64,000 nucleotides of DNA from Alphaproteobacteria bacterium (GTDB lineage: Bacteria > Pseudomonadota > Alphaproteobacteria > Rhodobacterales > Rhodobacteraceae). This document shows, in pieces, positions 10,333 to 18,022 of this stretch; positions within the stretch are counted from its first letter, which is position 1; the number at the start of each line of letters is the position of its first letter. A program made the translations under genes and the position numbers. A model generated the notes under the pieces. That model was not told the DNA's origin and did no database searches. It saw nothing but the letters and a program-made list of their open reading frames with translations. The stretch lies in NCBI GenBank assembly GCA_030428355.1, contig JAUIBL010000023.1, positions 1 through 64,000 on the forward strand, written 5' to 3'.

Positions 10333-11022
10333 TTAAAGCGCGCTCCCTTCAGGTGGCGTGGCCGGGTGTGGATTGGAAAAGGGTGTCGGTCCCAGACCTT
10401 CGGCGCGTATCGCCGCCTGCGCAGACTCGCGGATCTCGATCCGTCGGGCAAGAGCGTGCAGGTTGGGCCAGCGGGCAAGGTCGAACCAGCTTCGATCTGC
10501 CGCGACCGGATACAAGGCAGGCCAGCGCAGCAGGACGGCAAGATAAAGATCGCAGATCGTCATGTCGGCGCTGGAATATCGGCTGTCCAGAAGATCGAAA
10601 TGCGCGGTCAGGGATGTCCGGATCTGCTGGCTGGCAGTGTCCTGATGCTCCGGGTCGGGACCGGCGATCAGCGACGGGTAGAACAGGCTGCGCATCTCGG
10701 CATGGACCGTGTTCGACAGGAAAAACAGCCAACTCAGAAACGGTGCGCGTGCGGGATCGCACGGATCGGGCGAAAGCTGCACACGCTCCCTGTGGCGGTC
10801 GGCCAGAAAGAGGCAGATCGCGGCGGTCTCGAACATCGGGCCCTCCGGCGTTTCAAGCGCGGGAATGCGGCCCACCGGGTTCAGGCGTTTGTAGGCGGCC
10901 CCGCTCTGGGCTGAAACGCTGCGGTCCACCAGCGCCGTCCGGTAGGGCGGGCGCAATTCCTCGAGCACCAGTCGGACGACCAGCGAGGCATTGTCAGGGG
11001 CGTAGTGCAGGACATAGTTCAT
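10333..11022 (-). CDS. Glutathione S-transferase family protein
   Basis: A 229-residue protein with a GST fold: an N-terminal thioredoxin-like domain (about 1-80, NYVLHYAPDNASLVVRLVLEEL, then NPVGRIPALETPEG, where the cis-Pro contacts glutathione, and ETAAICLFLADRH) followed by a helical domain (about 90-215). The class and substrate are not evident. The frame is open upstream, but the ATG at 11022 starts exactly at the first beta strand. It immediately precedes sdaA (2-base gap), suggesting a two-gene operon. A role linking glutathione chemistry with serine dehydratase, for instance oxidative repair, would be speculation. Confidence 0.88.
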   Translation of the reverse strand: MNYVLHYAPDNASLVVRLVLEELRPPYRTALVDRSVSAQSGAAYKRLNPVGRIPALETPEGPMFETAAICLFLADRHRERVQLSPDPCDPARAPFLSWLFFLSNTVHAEMRSLFYPSLIAGPDPEHQDTASQQIRTSLTAHFDLLDSRYSSADMTICDLYLAVLLRWPALYPVAADRSWFDLARWPNLHALARRIEIRESAQAAIRAEGLGPTPFSNPHPATPPEGSAL

Positions 11023-11179
11023 GGCGCGGGTGTAGCGCGAAGCGGGACGCACAGACGACGCGAAAGCGGCGCGTGACGGTAAAAAAGCGATCCGGTTAAC
11101 CGTGTCTTCACCGCTGTCGGCCAGAGTGTTGGCACATATGCTGCAAGAGATCGGCAGACATGATGCGAAAGGGATGCTG

Positions 11180-11356
11180 ATGACGACCTACCTCAACCGA
11201 CTTGCCTGGTTTGCCGCTTTGCTCACCATCTTTGCCTGGGCGTTCATGCCACGCATGGCCATGGCCTATCCGGTGATGTTTCCGACGATTCCCGCCGTTG
11301 AAACAATGCCCTTGCCGCCGGTGCCGTCCACCAACATTCCCGATCAGGACAGCTAG
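11180..11356 (+). CDS. Small secreted or membrane-anchored protein
   Basis: A 58-residue ORF I do not recognise. It starts MTTYLNRLAWFAALLTIFAW, a signal-peptide-like hydrophobic run ending in a possible AMA|YP cleavage site at about residues 26-28, followed by a proline-rich tail (TIPAVETMPLPPVPSTNIP). AAAGGG at 11168-11173 is a fair Shine-Dalgarno for the ATG at 11180; an in-frame ATG at 11174 and the longer frame from 11102 are alternatives. It lies between the divergent GST gene and rpiA. It could be a real small lipoprotein-like peptide or a chance ORF; the signal-peptide character makes me favour real. Confidence 0.45.
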   Translation: MTTYLNRLAWFAALLTIFAWAFMPRMAMAYPVMFPTIPAVETMPLPPVPSTNIPDQDS

Positions 11357-11464
11357 CCCCGCGCTGATCTTTGGTCGCTCCGGATCAGCCCGCTTGTGAA
11401 TTCGGTCTCGCCCCGCGCCATGTGACGTCCTATAAGATGCACATACCTGCCCGAGGAGCCGCAC

Positions 11465-12247
11465 ATGCCCGGAGAATTGTCGCCCATCGACAAGGCCAAG
11501 TTTGTCGCCGCCAAATGCGCCGCCGACATGGTCGAGGACGGCATGCGCGTCGGGCTTGGCACCGGGTCCACCGCAGCGTGGCTTGTCCGGCATCTCGGCG
11601 ACCGCGTCCGCGACGAAGGTTTTCGCATCAAGGGTGTGCCGACCTCGGCCCGCACCGCGCATCTGGCCAAGCAGGTCGGGATCGACGTGATCACGCTGGA
11701 CGACGCAGGCACGCTCAACATCACCATTGACGGGGCAGACGAATTCGACAGCGACCTGAACCTGATCAAGGGGGGCGGTGGCGCGCTCTTGCGCGAAAAG
11801 ATCGTTGCCGCAGCCAGCGAAGAGGTGGTGATCATTGCCGATGCCGCCAAAGAGGTGGGCACGCTCGGGGCGTTTCCCCTGCCGGTGGAAGTGATCCCGT
11901 TCGGCTGGACCACAACCCAGATGCTGATCGAGGAACTGCTGGTCTCGGCCGACGTCATGGGCCGCCGCATCACCCTGCGGATGAATGCCGGCAAGCCCTT
12001 TGTCACGGATCAAGGCAACCACATTCTGGATCTGCACCTGACCCGCATCGGCAATGCGCGTCAATTGGCGATGGCGCTGAACCAGATGCCCGGCGTGGTC
12101 GAAAACGGGCTTTTCCTCGATCTGTGCGACAAGGTCATCATCGGCTACAGCGATGGCCGGGTTGAGACCCGCGACATCAACGAAGGCACGGTCAGCCAGC
12201 ATCGCATCGATGTCGAAGAGACTGAAAATCTGTTCTCGGACATCTGA
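11465..12247 (+). CDS. rpiA: Ribose-5-phosphate isomerase A
   Basis: Interconverts ribose 5-phosphate and ribulose 5-phosphate in the pentose phosphate pathway. The 260 residues carry the RpiA signatures: GLGTGSTAAWLVRHL (phosphate-binding loop), PTSARTAHLA, DGADEFDSDLNLIKGGGGALLREKI with the catalytic Asp and Glu residues, and a C-terminal GVVENGLFLDLCDKVIIG. The ATG at 11465 is preceded by GAGGAG. It is followed by glutathione reductase after 129 bp, and then hflK-hflC-degP; this gene order recurs in Rhodobacterales. The extra 35-40 residues relative to the E. coli enzyme are at the C-terminal end (RDINEGTVSQHR...). Confidence 0.97.
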   Translation: MPGELSPIDKAKFVAAKCAADMVEDGMRVGLGTGSTAAWLVRHLGDRVRDEGFRIKGVPTSARTAHLAKQVGIDVITLDDAGTLNITIDGADEFDSDLNLIKGGGGALLREKIVAAASEEVVIIADAAKEVGTLGAFPLPVEVIPFGWTTTQMLIEELLVSADVMGRRITLRMNAGKPFVTDQGNHILDLHLTRIGNARQLAMALNQMPGVVENGLFLDLCDKVIIGYSDGRVETRDINEGTVSQHRIDVEETENLFSDI

Positions 12248-12376
12248 CCGCAGCCGCACCGTCGGGTCATTTCTGCGTCAGGACTGCGTGAGAGACCCGC
12301 ATTTCAGGAACCTCGCTTCTGGCCTTCTGCGTCGCCATATGAAATATCTTCGCGCGACCATCAGAAGGAGCCGACC

Positions 12377-13816
12377 ATGAGCACATTCGACTACGATCTC
12401 TTTGTGATCGGGGGCGGGTCCGGCGGCGTGCGCGCGGCGCGTGTGGCCGCGGGCGAGGCAGGGGCCAAGGTGGCTCTGGCCGAGGAAGACCGCTATGGAG
12501 GCACCTGCGTGATCCGGGGCTGTGTGCCGAAAAAGCTGATGGTCTTTGCCAGTGGCTATGGCGGCATGGTCGAGGAGGCCACTCATTACGGCTGGGACAT
12601 GCTCAACCGGGGCTTTGACTGGCAGGTCTTTTCCGGCCATCTGAACAAAGAACTGGATCGGCTTGAAGGCGTATATCGCAAGCTTCTCGCCGGGTCCGGT
12701 GTCACCACCTACGACGCCCGCGCCCGTTTGAAAGACGCGCACACGGTCGAATTGTCGACCGGCGAGACCTTCACCGCCAAGCACATCCTGATCGCCACGG
12801 GCGGGCGTCCGGTGCGTCCCGACATGCCGAACGCGCATCTCGGCATTGTGTCCGACGACATTTTCCATCTCGAAAAGCTGCCCAAGTCGATCCTGATCAT
12901 CGGCGGCGGCTATATCGCCTGCGAATTCGCCTGCATCCTTGCGGGCCTTGGGGTCGAGGTGACGCAGTATTATCGCGGTGCGCAGATCCTGCGGGGCTTT
13001 GACGACGAGGCGCGCGGCCTGATCGCGGAATCGATGCGCGACCTGGGCGTCGATCTGCACACCGGCACCAATATCGTCGAAATGGACTGCTATCGCGGTG
13101 AAGCCGACGCAGGTCTTGATGCGCCGGTCGAGGCCACGCAATACGCGATGCCCGCAAGCGACGCGCCGCGCGGCGGGCCGCTTCGGGTCAAGTCCACCAA
13201 CGGGCATGTCAAGGTGTTCGATCAGGTGCTCTTTGCCACCGGGCGTCGCCCGAACAGCGACGACATGGGGCTCGAAGACATTGGCGTCACGCTCAAGCGG
13301 GGTGGGGCCATCGAGGTGGACGCCTACAGCCAGACCAAGGTGCCGTCGATCTATGCCATCGGCGACGTGACGGACCGCGTGAACCTGACCCCCGTTGCGA
13401 TCCGTGAAGGCATGGCCTTCGTGGAAACCGTGTTCCACGGCAACCCGACACCGGTGGATCACGACCTGATCCCGTCGGCTGTGTTCACCCAGCCCGAATT
13501 GGGCACTGTTGGCCTGACCGAAGAACAGGCCGGCGATCAGGAAGAGATCGAGGTCTACTGCACCTCGTTCCGACCGATGCAGTCGGCTTTTGCCGACAAG
13601 CCGGGCCGGGTGCTTATGAAACTCATCGTCAGCAAGGAAACGCGCAAGGTTCTGGGCTGTCACATCGTCGCGCCGGGGGCGGGCGAAATGATCCAGTTGG
13701 CGGGCATCGCCGTCAAGATGGGGGCCACGAAAGAGGATTTCGACCGCACCGTTGCGGTGCATCCGACCATGTCCGAAGAGATCGTCACGATGCGCAAACC
13801 GATGCGCACGGCTTGA
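12377..13816 (+). CDS. gor: Glutathione-disulfide reductase
   Basis: Reduces glutathione disulfide with NADPH, using FAD. The 479 residues follow the class I flavin disulfide reductase plan: FAD loop GGGSGGVRAAR at 12-22, redox-active Cys44 and Cys49 in GGTCVIRGCVPKK, an NADPH-binding segment IIGGGYIACEFACI near 175, FAD motif ATGRRPN and IGDVTDR, and the C-terminal dimer motif HPTMSEE. It is longer than the usual 450 because of an insertion of about 25 residues (about 237-262, DCYRGEADAGLDAP onwards) in the NADPH domain. A good Shine-Dalgarno (AGAAGGAG) precedes the ATG. The GST gene and rpiA lie upstream. Confidence 0.95.
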   Translation: MSTFDYDLFVIGGGSGGVRAARVAAGEAGAKVALAEEDRYGGTCVIRGCVPKKLMVFASGYGGMVEEATHYGWDMLNRGFDWQVFSGHLNKELDRLEGVYRKLLAGSGVTTYDARARLKDAHTVELSTGETFTAKHILIATGGRPVRPDMPNAHLGIVSDDIFHLEKLPKSILIIGGGYIACEFACILAGLGVEVTQYYRGAQILRGFDDEARGLIAESMRDLGVDLHTGTNIVEMDCYRGEADAGLDAPVEATQYAMPASDAPRGGPLRVKSTNGHVKVFDQVLFATGRRPNSDDMGLEDIGVTLKRGGAIEVDAYSQTKVPSIYAIGDVTDRVNLTPVAIREGMAFVETVFHGNPTPVDHDLIPSAVFTQPELGTVGLTEEQAGDQEEIEVYCTSFRPMQSAFADKPGRVLMKLIVSKETRKVLGCHIVAPGAGEMIQLAGIAVKMGATKEDFDRTVAVHPTMSEEIVTMRKPMRTA

Positions 13817-13887
13817 ATTTCCAAGCTTTGCCCACAGGTAAGAACGTGACATGAATGACCGAATGTTCCGAGAGGGGAAAAGACCAG

Positions 13888-15060
13888 ATGGCAGGTAACA
13901 GTGGCGGCCCGTGGGGCGGCGGCGGTAACAACGGTGGAAACCGTGGCGACGATCGCCCGCGCGGCGGCAACAATGGCGGCGGCCGGCGGCCCGGTGACGA
14001 CAACCAACCGCAGATACCCGAAATCGACGAGCTGATGAAGAAAGGCCAGGAACGCCTGCGCGTTCTGATGGGCGGTCGCGGTGGAGGCGGCTTCAACGGC
14101 TCCGGTGGCGGCGGCGATGGCGGTGACGGCTTCAAGCTGACGCGCGGCACAATCGGACTGGCGGCACTGGGTGCCGTGGCGCTTTGGGCGTTTTCAAGCT
14201 TCTACACCGTGCGGCCCGAAGAACAGTCTGTGGAGCTTTTCCTTGGCGAATACTATGCCATCGGCAATCCCGGTCTGAACTTTGCACCTTGGCCCTTCGT
14301 GACCGCAGAAGTCGTCAACGTGACCTCTGAACGGACCGAAAACATCGGCAGCGGACGCGGCAGCGTCGGCGGCGATGGTCTGATGCTTACCACGGATGCC
14401 AACATCGTCGACATCGATTTCCAGGTCGTCTGGAACATTAATGATCCGGCGAAACTGCTGTTTAATCTTCGCGACCCGCAGACCACCGTTCAGGCGGTGT
14501 CCGAGGCGGTCATGCGCGAGATCATCGCGGCAACCAATCTTGCCCCGATCCTCAACCGGGATCGCGGTCTGATTGCAGACACCGCGCGCGAGAACATTCA
14601 GGCGACGTTGGATGAATACCAGAGCGGGATCACCATCGTCCGTGTGAACCTCGACACCGCTGACCCGCCCGCAGAGGTGATCGACGCCTTCCGCGAAGTG
14701 CAGGCCGCCGAACAGGAGCGCGACCGTCTGCAGCGTCAGGCCGACGCCTATGCCAACCGCGTTCTCGCCGAGGCGCGCGGGTCCGCCGCGCAGATCCTAG
14801 AAGAGGCCGAAGGCTACCGCGCCCGCGTGATCAACGAAGCCATCGGTGAAGCCAGCCGCTTTATCGCCGTGGCGCAGGAATTCAACGAGGCGCCGGAAGT
14901 GACCCAGCGCCGTCTCTACCTCGAGACCATCGAAAGAACCCTTGGCGACATGGACAAGATCCTGCTTGACGATGCCGGTGCTGCCGGACAGGGCGTGCTG
15001 CCCTATCTGCCGATCAACGAACTGCGCCGCTCTGGCCAGACAGCCGGAGGGTCGAACTGA
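13888..15060 (+). CDS. hflK: FtsH protease modulator HflK
   Basis: Membrane-anchored SPFH-domain protein that forms a periplasmic complex with HflC around the FtsH protease and tunes its activity. In the 390 residues: a Gly/Asn/Arg-rich cytoplasmic N terminus (about 1-85), one membrane helix (about 88-108, GTIGLAALGAVALWAF), then the SPFH/band-7 domain (about 115-290) and a coiled-coil rich in Ala/Glu/Arg (about 275-330). The ATG at 13888 is preferred over the in-frame start at 13855 because AGAGGGG lies at 13871-13877 and homologues begin MAGN. Its TGA overlaps the hflC ATG by one base, indicating translational coupling. Confidence 0.95.
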   Translation: MAGNSGGPWGGGGNNGGNRGDDRPRGGNNGGGRRPGDDNQPQIPEIDELMKKGQERLRVLMGGRGGGGFNGSGGGGDGGDGFKLTRGTIGLAALGAVALWAFSSFYTVRPEEQSVELFLGEYYAIGNPGLNFAPWPFVTAEVVNVTSERTENIGSGRGSVGGDGLMLTTDANIVDIDFQVVWNINDPAKLLFNLRDPQTTVQAVSEAVMREIIAATNLAPILNRDRGLIADTARENIQATLDEYQSGITIVRVNLDTADPPAEVIDAFREVQAAEQERDRLQRQADAYANRVLAEARGSAAQILEEAEGYRARVINEAIGEASRFIAVAQEFNEAPEVTQRRLYLETIERTLGDMDKILLDDAGAAGQGVLPYLPINELRRSGQTAGGSN

Positions 15061-16091
15061 TGCGTAAATCCGCTTTCCTTCTTCCGATCGGTGTTCTGGC
15101 CGTTGTCGGTATCCTGTCGTCGATCTTTATCGTCGACGAACGCGAAAAAGTGCTGGTTCTGCAATTCGGTCAGATCAAGCAGGTTGTCGAAGAGCCGGGC
15201 CTCAACTTCAAGATCCCGGTGATCCAGGAGGTCGTGCGCTATGACGGCCGTATCCTGTCGCTCGACACCGACACGATCGAAGTCACGCCGTCCGATGACC
15301 GTCGTCTGGTCGTCGACGCCTTCACCCGCTACCGGATCGCGGATGTGGTTCAGTTCCGTCAGGCCGTCGGCATCGGCGGCACCCGCGTGGCCGAAGACCG
15401 TCTGTCCTCGGTTCTGAACGCGCAGATCCGCGAAGTGCTGGGTGCCGATCAGGTCACATCCGACACCATCCTGTCCCCCGCACGCCGCGACCTCGCGCTG
15501 CGTATCCGGGATCAGGCGCGCACCAGCGCGGCGGGTCTTGGGCTTGAAATCGTCGACGTGCGTCTGAAACAGACCAACCTGCCCGAACAGAACCTTGCCG
15601 CCACCTTTGCGCGGATGCGGGCTGAACGGGAACGTGAAGCGGCGGACGAGATCGCCCGCGGTAACGAAGCCGCGCAGCGTGTGCGCGCGGCCGCAGACCG
15701 GACCGTGGTCGAAACCGTGTCGAACGCCGAACGCGACGCCAACATCACCCGAGGTGAGGCCGATGCGGAACGGAACCGCATCTACGCCGAAGCCTATGGC
15801 AACAACCCCGAATTCTTCGCCTTCTACCGCTCTCTCGAAGCGATGGAGCGGTCGCTGAACAAGGACAACTCGACCATGGTCTTCTCGCCGGACAGCGAAT
15901 TCCTGGGTCAGATGTTCGGGGCCGTCCGGGCCGATGGCTTGGGCCGGATCGCGGCGACCGAGTTCGATGTGGAACGTCTGCGGGACATGGCACCCGAAGC
16001 GACGATCTCGCCGAACCTGCCTGAAGCGGAACGCGAACGGCTTGAGGAAGAGCTTGAAAATCAGGCACCTGCAGGGGATGCCACCAATTGA
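15060..16091 (+). CDS. hflC: FtsH protease modulator HflC
   Basis: Partner of HflK in the FtsH-controlling HflKC complex. The 343 residues show an N-terminal membrane helix (about 4-24, SAFLLPIGVLAVVGILS), the SPFH domain (about 22-190), and an alanine/arginine/glutamate-rich coiled-coil (about 180-245). A tail of about 40 residues (ERLEEELENQAPAG) follows. It begins at the ATG overlapping the hflK stop (TGATG) and its own stop overlaps the TTG start of the DUF2065 gene, so hflK, hflC and DUF2065 are translationally coupled. The same trio in front of a DegP protease is usual in alphaproteobacteria. Confidence 0.96.
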   Translation: MRKSAFLLPIGVLAVVGILSSIFIVDEREKVLVLQFGQIKQVVEEPGLNFKIPVIQEVVRYDGRILSLDTDTIEVTPSDDRRLVVDAFTRYRIADVVQFRQAVGIGGTRVAEDRLSSVLNAQIREVLGADQVTSDTILSPARRDLALRIRDQARTSAAGLGLEIVDVRLKQTNLPEQNLAATFARMRAEREREAADEIARGNEAAQRVRAAADRTVVETVSNAERDANITRGEADAERNRIYAEAYGNNPEFFAFYRSLEAMERSLNKDNSTMVFSPDSEFLGQMFGAVRADGLGRIAATEFDVERLRDMAPEATISPNLPEAERERLEEELENQAPAGDATN

Positions 16092-16279
16092 TCGAGACGG
16101 TAATCCACGCGATTGCACTGGTGTTGATACTGGAGGGGCTGGCATACGCGCTGGCCCCTTCGCTTATCGAACGTATGCTCGAGGCCATGCGCGCCATGCC
16201 GCTCGACATGCGGCGGCTGGTCGGCCTTTCCGCTGTGACCGCCGGTGTGGCGATGCTGTGGGTTTTGAACGCTGTGTGA
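16088..16279 (+). CDS. DUF2065 small membrane protein
   Basis: A 63-residue protein with two predicted membrane helices (about 3-22 and 43-61) joined by a short cytoplasmic segment, RMLEAMRAMPLDMRRL. It fits DUF2065, often encoded directly after hflC in proteobacteria; the function is unknown. The start is a TTG overlapping the hflC stop by three bases, which supports coupling rather than independent initiation. Likely a small accessory of the HflKC/FtsH membrane quality-control system by position only. Confidence 0.88.
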   Translation: MIETVIHAIALVLILEGLAYALAPSLIERMLEAMRAMPLDMRRLVGLSAVTAGVAMLWVLNAV

Positions 16280-16430
16280 CGGGCGCGACCTTTTCTGGTT
16301 CCGTCACGATCAAGTCACATAAGCTTGAAACACTGCTTTCCTGTTTGCGTGTTGCGCAGTCGCACCTACATTGTTCCCATGACAGGCAGGTGACGGGCCT
16401 CGGGCCGCACCAAAGACGAAGGAGTTTCCC

Positions 16431-17897
16431 TTGACCTCTCAGGCAAAAACAATCCAACGGGACCAGAGCACGCCGCTGCGCATGTTCTGGTTGACCTCGT
16501 TGTCCATGATCCTCATCGTCGCGCAGTCGCTGATGGGTCATGCGCAGGAAAGCTTTGCGAACCTCGCTGAAAAGATCAGCCCTTCGGTCGTGAACATCAC
16601 CACCTCGACCACCGTGGCCGGACGCACCGGGCCGCAGGGCATCGTGCCCGAGGGCTCCCCGTTCGAGGATTTCTTCCGCGAATTCCAAGACCGCAACGGT
16701 CAGGGCGACCGTCCGCGCCGCTCGTCGGCTTTGGGTTCTGGCTTCGTGATTTCGGAAGACGGGTTCATCGTGACGAACAACCACGTGATCGAAGGCGCGG
16801 ATGAAATCCTGATCGAATTCTTCGAAGGGTTCGAACTGCCCGCGACCCTCGTTGGCACCGACCCCAACACGGACATCGCGCTGCTCAAGGTGGAAAGCGA
16901 GACACCGCTGAAATTCGTCACCTTCGGCGACAGCGACACCGCTCGCGTGGGCGATTGGGTCATGGCGATGGGCAACCCGCTGGGTCAGGGCTTCTCGGTC
17001 TCCGCAGGTATCGTGTCGGCCCGCAACCGCGCGCTCAGTGGCACCTATGACGACTACATCCAGACCGACGCCGCCATCAACCGCGGTAACTCGGGTGGTC
17101 CGCTCTTCAACATGGCAGGCGAAGTGATCGGTGTGAACACCGCGATCCTGTCGCCCAATGGCGGCTCCATCGGGATCGGCTTCTCGATGGCGTCGAACGT
17201 CGTGACCCGCGTGGTCGACCAGCTCAAGGAGTTTGGCGAAACCCGTCGCGGCTGGCTGGGTGTGCGCATCCAGGACGTGACCGATGACGTGGCCGAAGCA
17301 CTGGGTCTGGCCTCTGCGAAAGGAGCACTGGTCTCGGACGTGCCCGAAGGCCCGGCCATGGACGCGGGCATGCAGGCGGGCGACGTGATCGTCAGCTTTG
17401 ATGGCCGCGAAGTCGAAGACACCCGTGGTCTGGTCCGTCAGGTCGGCAACACCGAGGTTGGCAAGGCCGTGCGCGTCGTCGTCAATCGGGACGGCACCAC
17501 CCAGACGCTGCTGGTGACGCTGGGCCGCCGCGAGGAAGCCGAAAGCGCCGTGCCCGCCGCACAGCCCGGCCCGGTCGAGGAAGAGCCGCAGTCGATGGAC
17601 CTGATGGGTCTCACCCTCAGCCCTCTCACCTCCGAGATCCGCGAGCAACTGGACCTGCCCGAGAGTGCCAAGGGACTTGCGGTTCTGGATGTGGACGAAG
17701 CGTCCGAGGCGTTTGAAAAGGGCCTGCGGGCAGGTGACGTGATCACCGAAGCCGGTCAGGCCCAGGTGCTTGCTTTGACCGACCTTGAAGAGCGGATTGC
17801 CGAAGCGCAGGAAGCTGGCCGCAAGTCGATCCTGCTTCTGGTGCGCCGCGCCGGTGATCCGCGCTTTGTCGCGCTGAGCATTGCCGAAGACCAGTAA
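16431..17897 (+). CDS. Periplasmic serine protease, DegP/MucD family
   Basis: Envelope quality-control protease and chaperone. The 488 residues contain an N-terminal signal or anchor helix (about 18-38), a trypsin-like domain with the catalytic triad His118 (TNNHVIEG), Asp148 (NTDIALLK) and Ser221 (RGNSGGPL), and two PDZ domains (about 265-360 and 390-475). Start: TTG at 16431 with GAAGGAG six bases upstream. The upstream 150 bp hold no gene; a CTTGAAA sequence at 16324 resembles a heat-shock -35 half-site but I see no good matching -10. It follows hflK-hflC-DUF2065 in the same direction and ends at a strong terminator. Confidence 0.95.
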   Translation: MTSQAKTIQRDQSTPLRMFWLTSLSMILIVAQSLMGHAQESFANLAEKISPSVVNITTSTTVAGRTGPQGIVPEGSPFEDFFREFQDRNGQGDRPRRSSALGSGFVISEDGFIVTNNHVIEGADEILIEFFEGFELPATLVGTDPNTDIALLKVESETPLKFVTFGDSDTARVGDWVMAMGNPLGQGFSVSAGIVSARNRALSGTYDDYIQTDAAINRGNSGGPLFNMAGEVIGVNTAILSPNGGSIGIGFSMASNVVTRVVDQLKEFGETRRGWLGVRIQDVTDDVAEALGLASAKGALVSDVPEGPAMDAGMQAGDVIVSFDGREVEDTRGLVRQVGNTEVGKAVRVVVNRDGTTQTLLVTLGRREEAESAVPAAQPGPVEEEPQSMDLMGLTLSPLTSEIREQLDLPESAKGLAVLDVDEASEAFEKGLRAGDVITEAGQAQVLALTDLEERIAEAQEAGRKSILLLVRRAGDPRFVALSIAEDQ

Positions 17898-17917
17898 GTC
17901 AACCGACATCCAGAAAG

Positions 17918-17946
17918 AAAGGGCGCCTCGTCGGGCGCCCTTTTTT
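17918..17946 (+). terminator. Rho-independent terminator after the DegP-like gene
   Basis: A perfect 10-bp stem, AAAGGGCGCC / GGCGCCCTTT, with the 6-base loop TCGTCG and a T-run to 17946, 20 bases after the stop codon. It closes the hflK-to-degP transcript. Confidence 0.93.
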
Positions 17947-17967
17947 GTGTTTAACTTGCTGTGAAAG

Positions 17968-18013
17968 CGGGTTTTTCCGTCAACGGAAAAACCGGATGCG
18001 TCGACGCATCCGG
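17968..18013. repeat. Double-palindrome element, copy 1
   Basis: Two palindromes in a row. First: GGTTTTTCCGT, CA, then its exact complement (17970-17993). Second: a perfect 22-bp palindrome at 17992-18013 with core GATGCGTCGACGCATC. It lies between the convergent degP-like gene and prpE, 9 bases from the prpE stop codon, and after the true terminator. One of ten related elements in the window. Confidence 0.85.
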
Positions 18014-18022
18014 CATCCGGCA

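Noticed and set aside
16320-16400. CTTGAAA upstream of the degP-like gene as a sigma-32 promoter
   Set aside because: The -35-like half-site has no matching -10 at the right distance; kept only as a remark in the gene entry.
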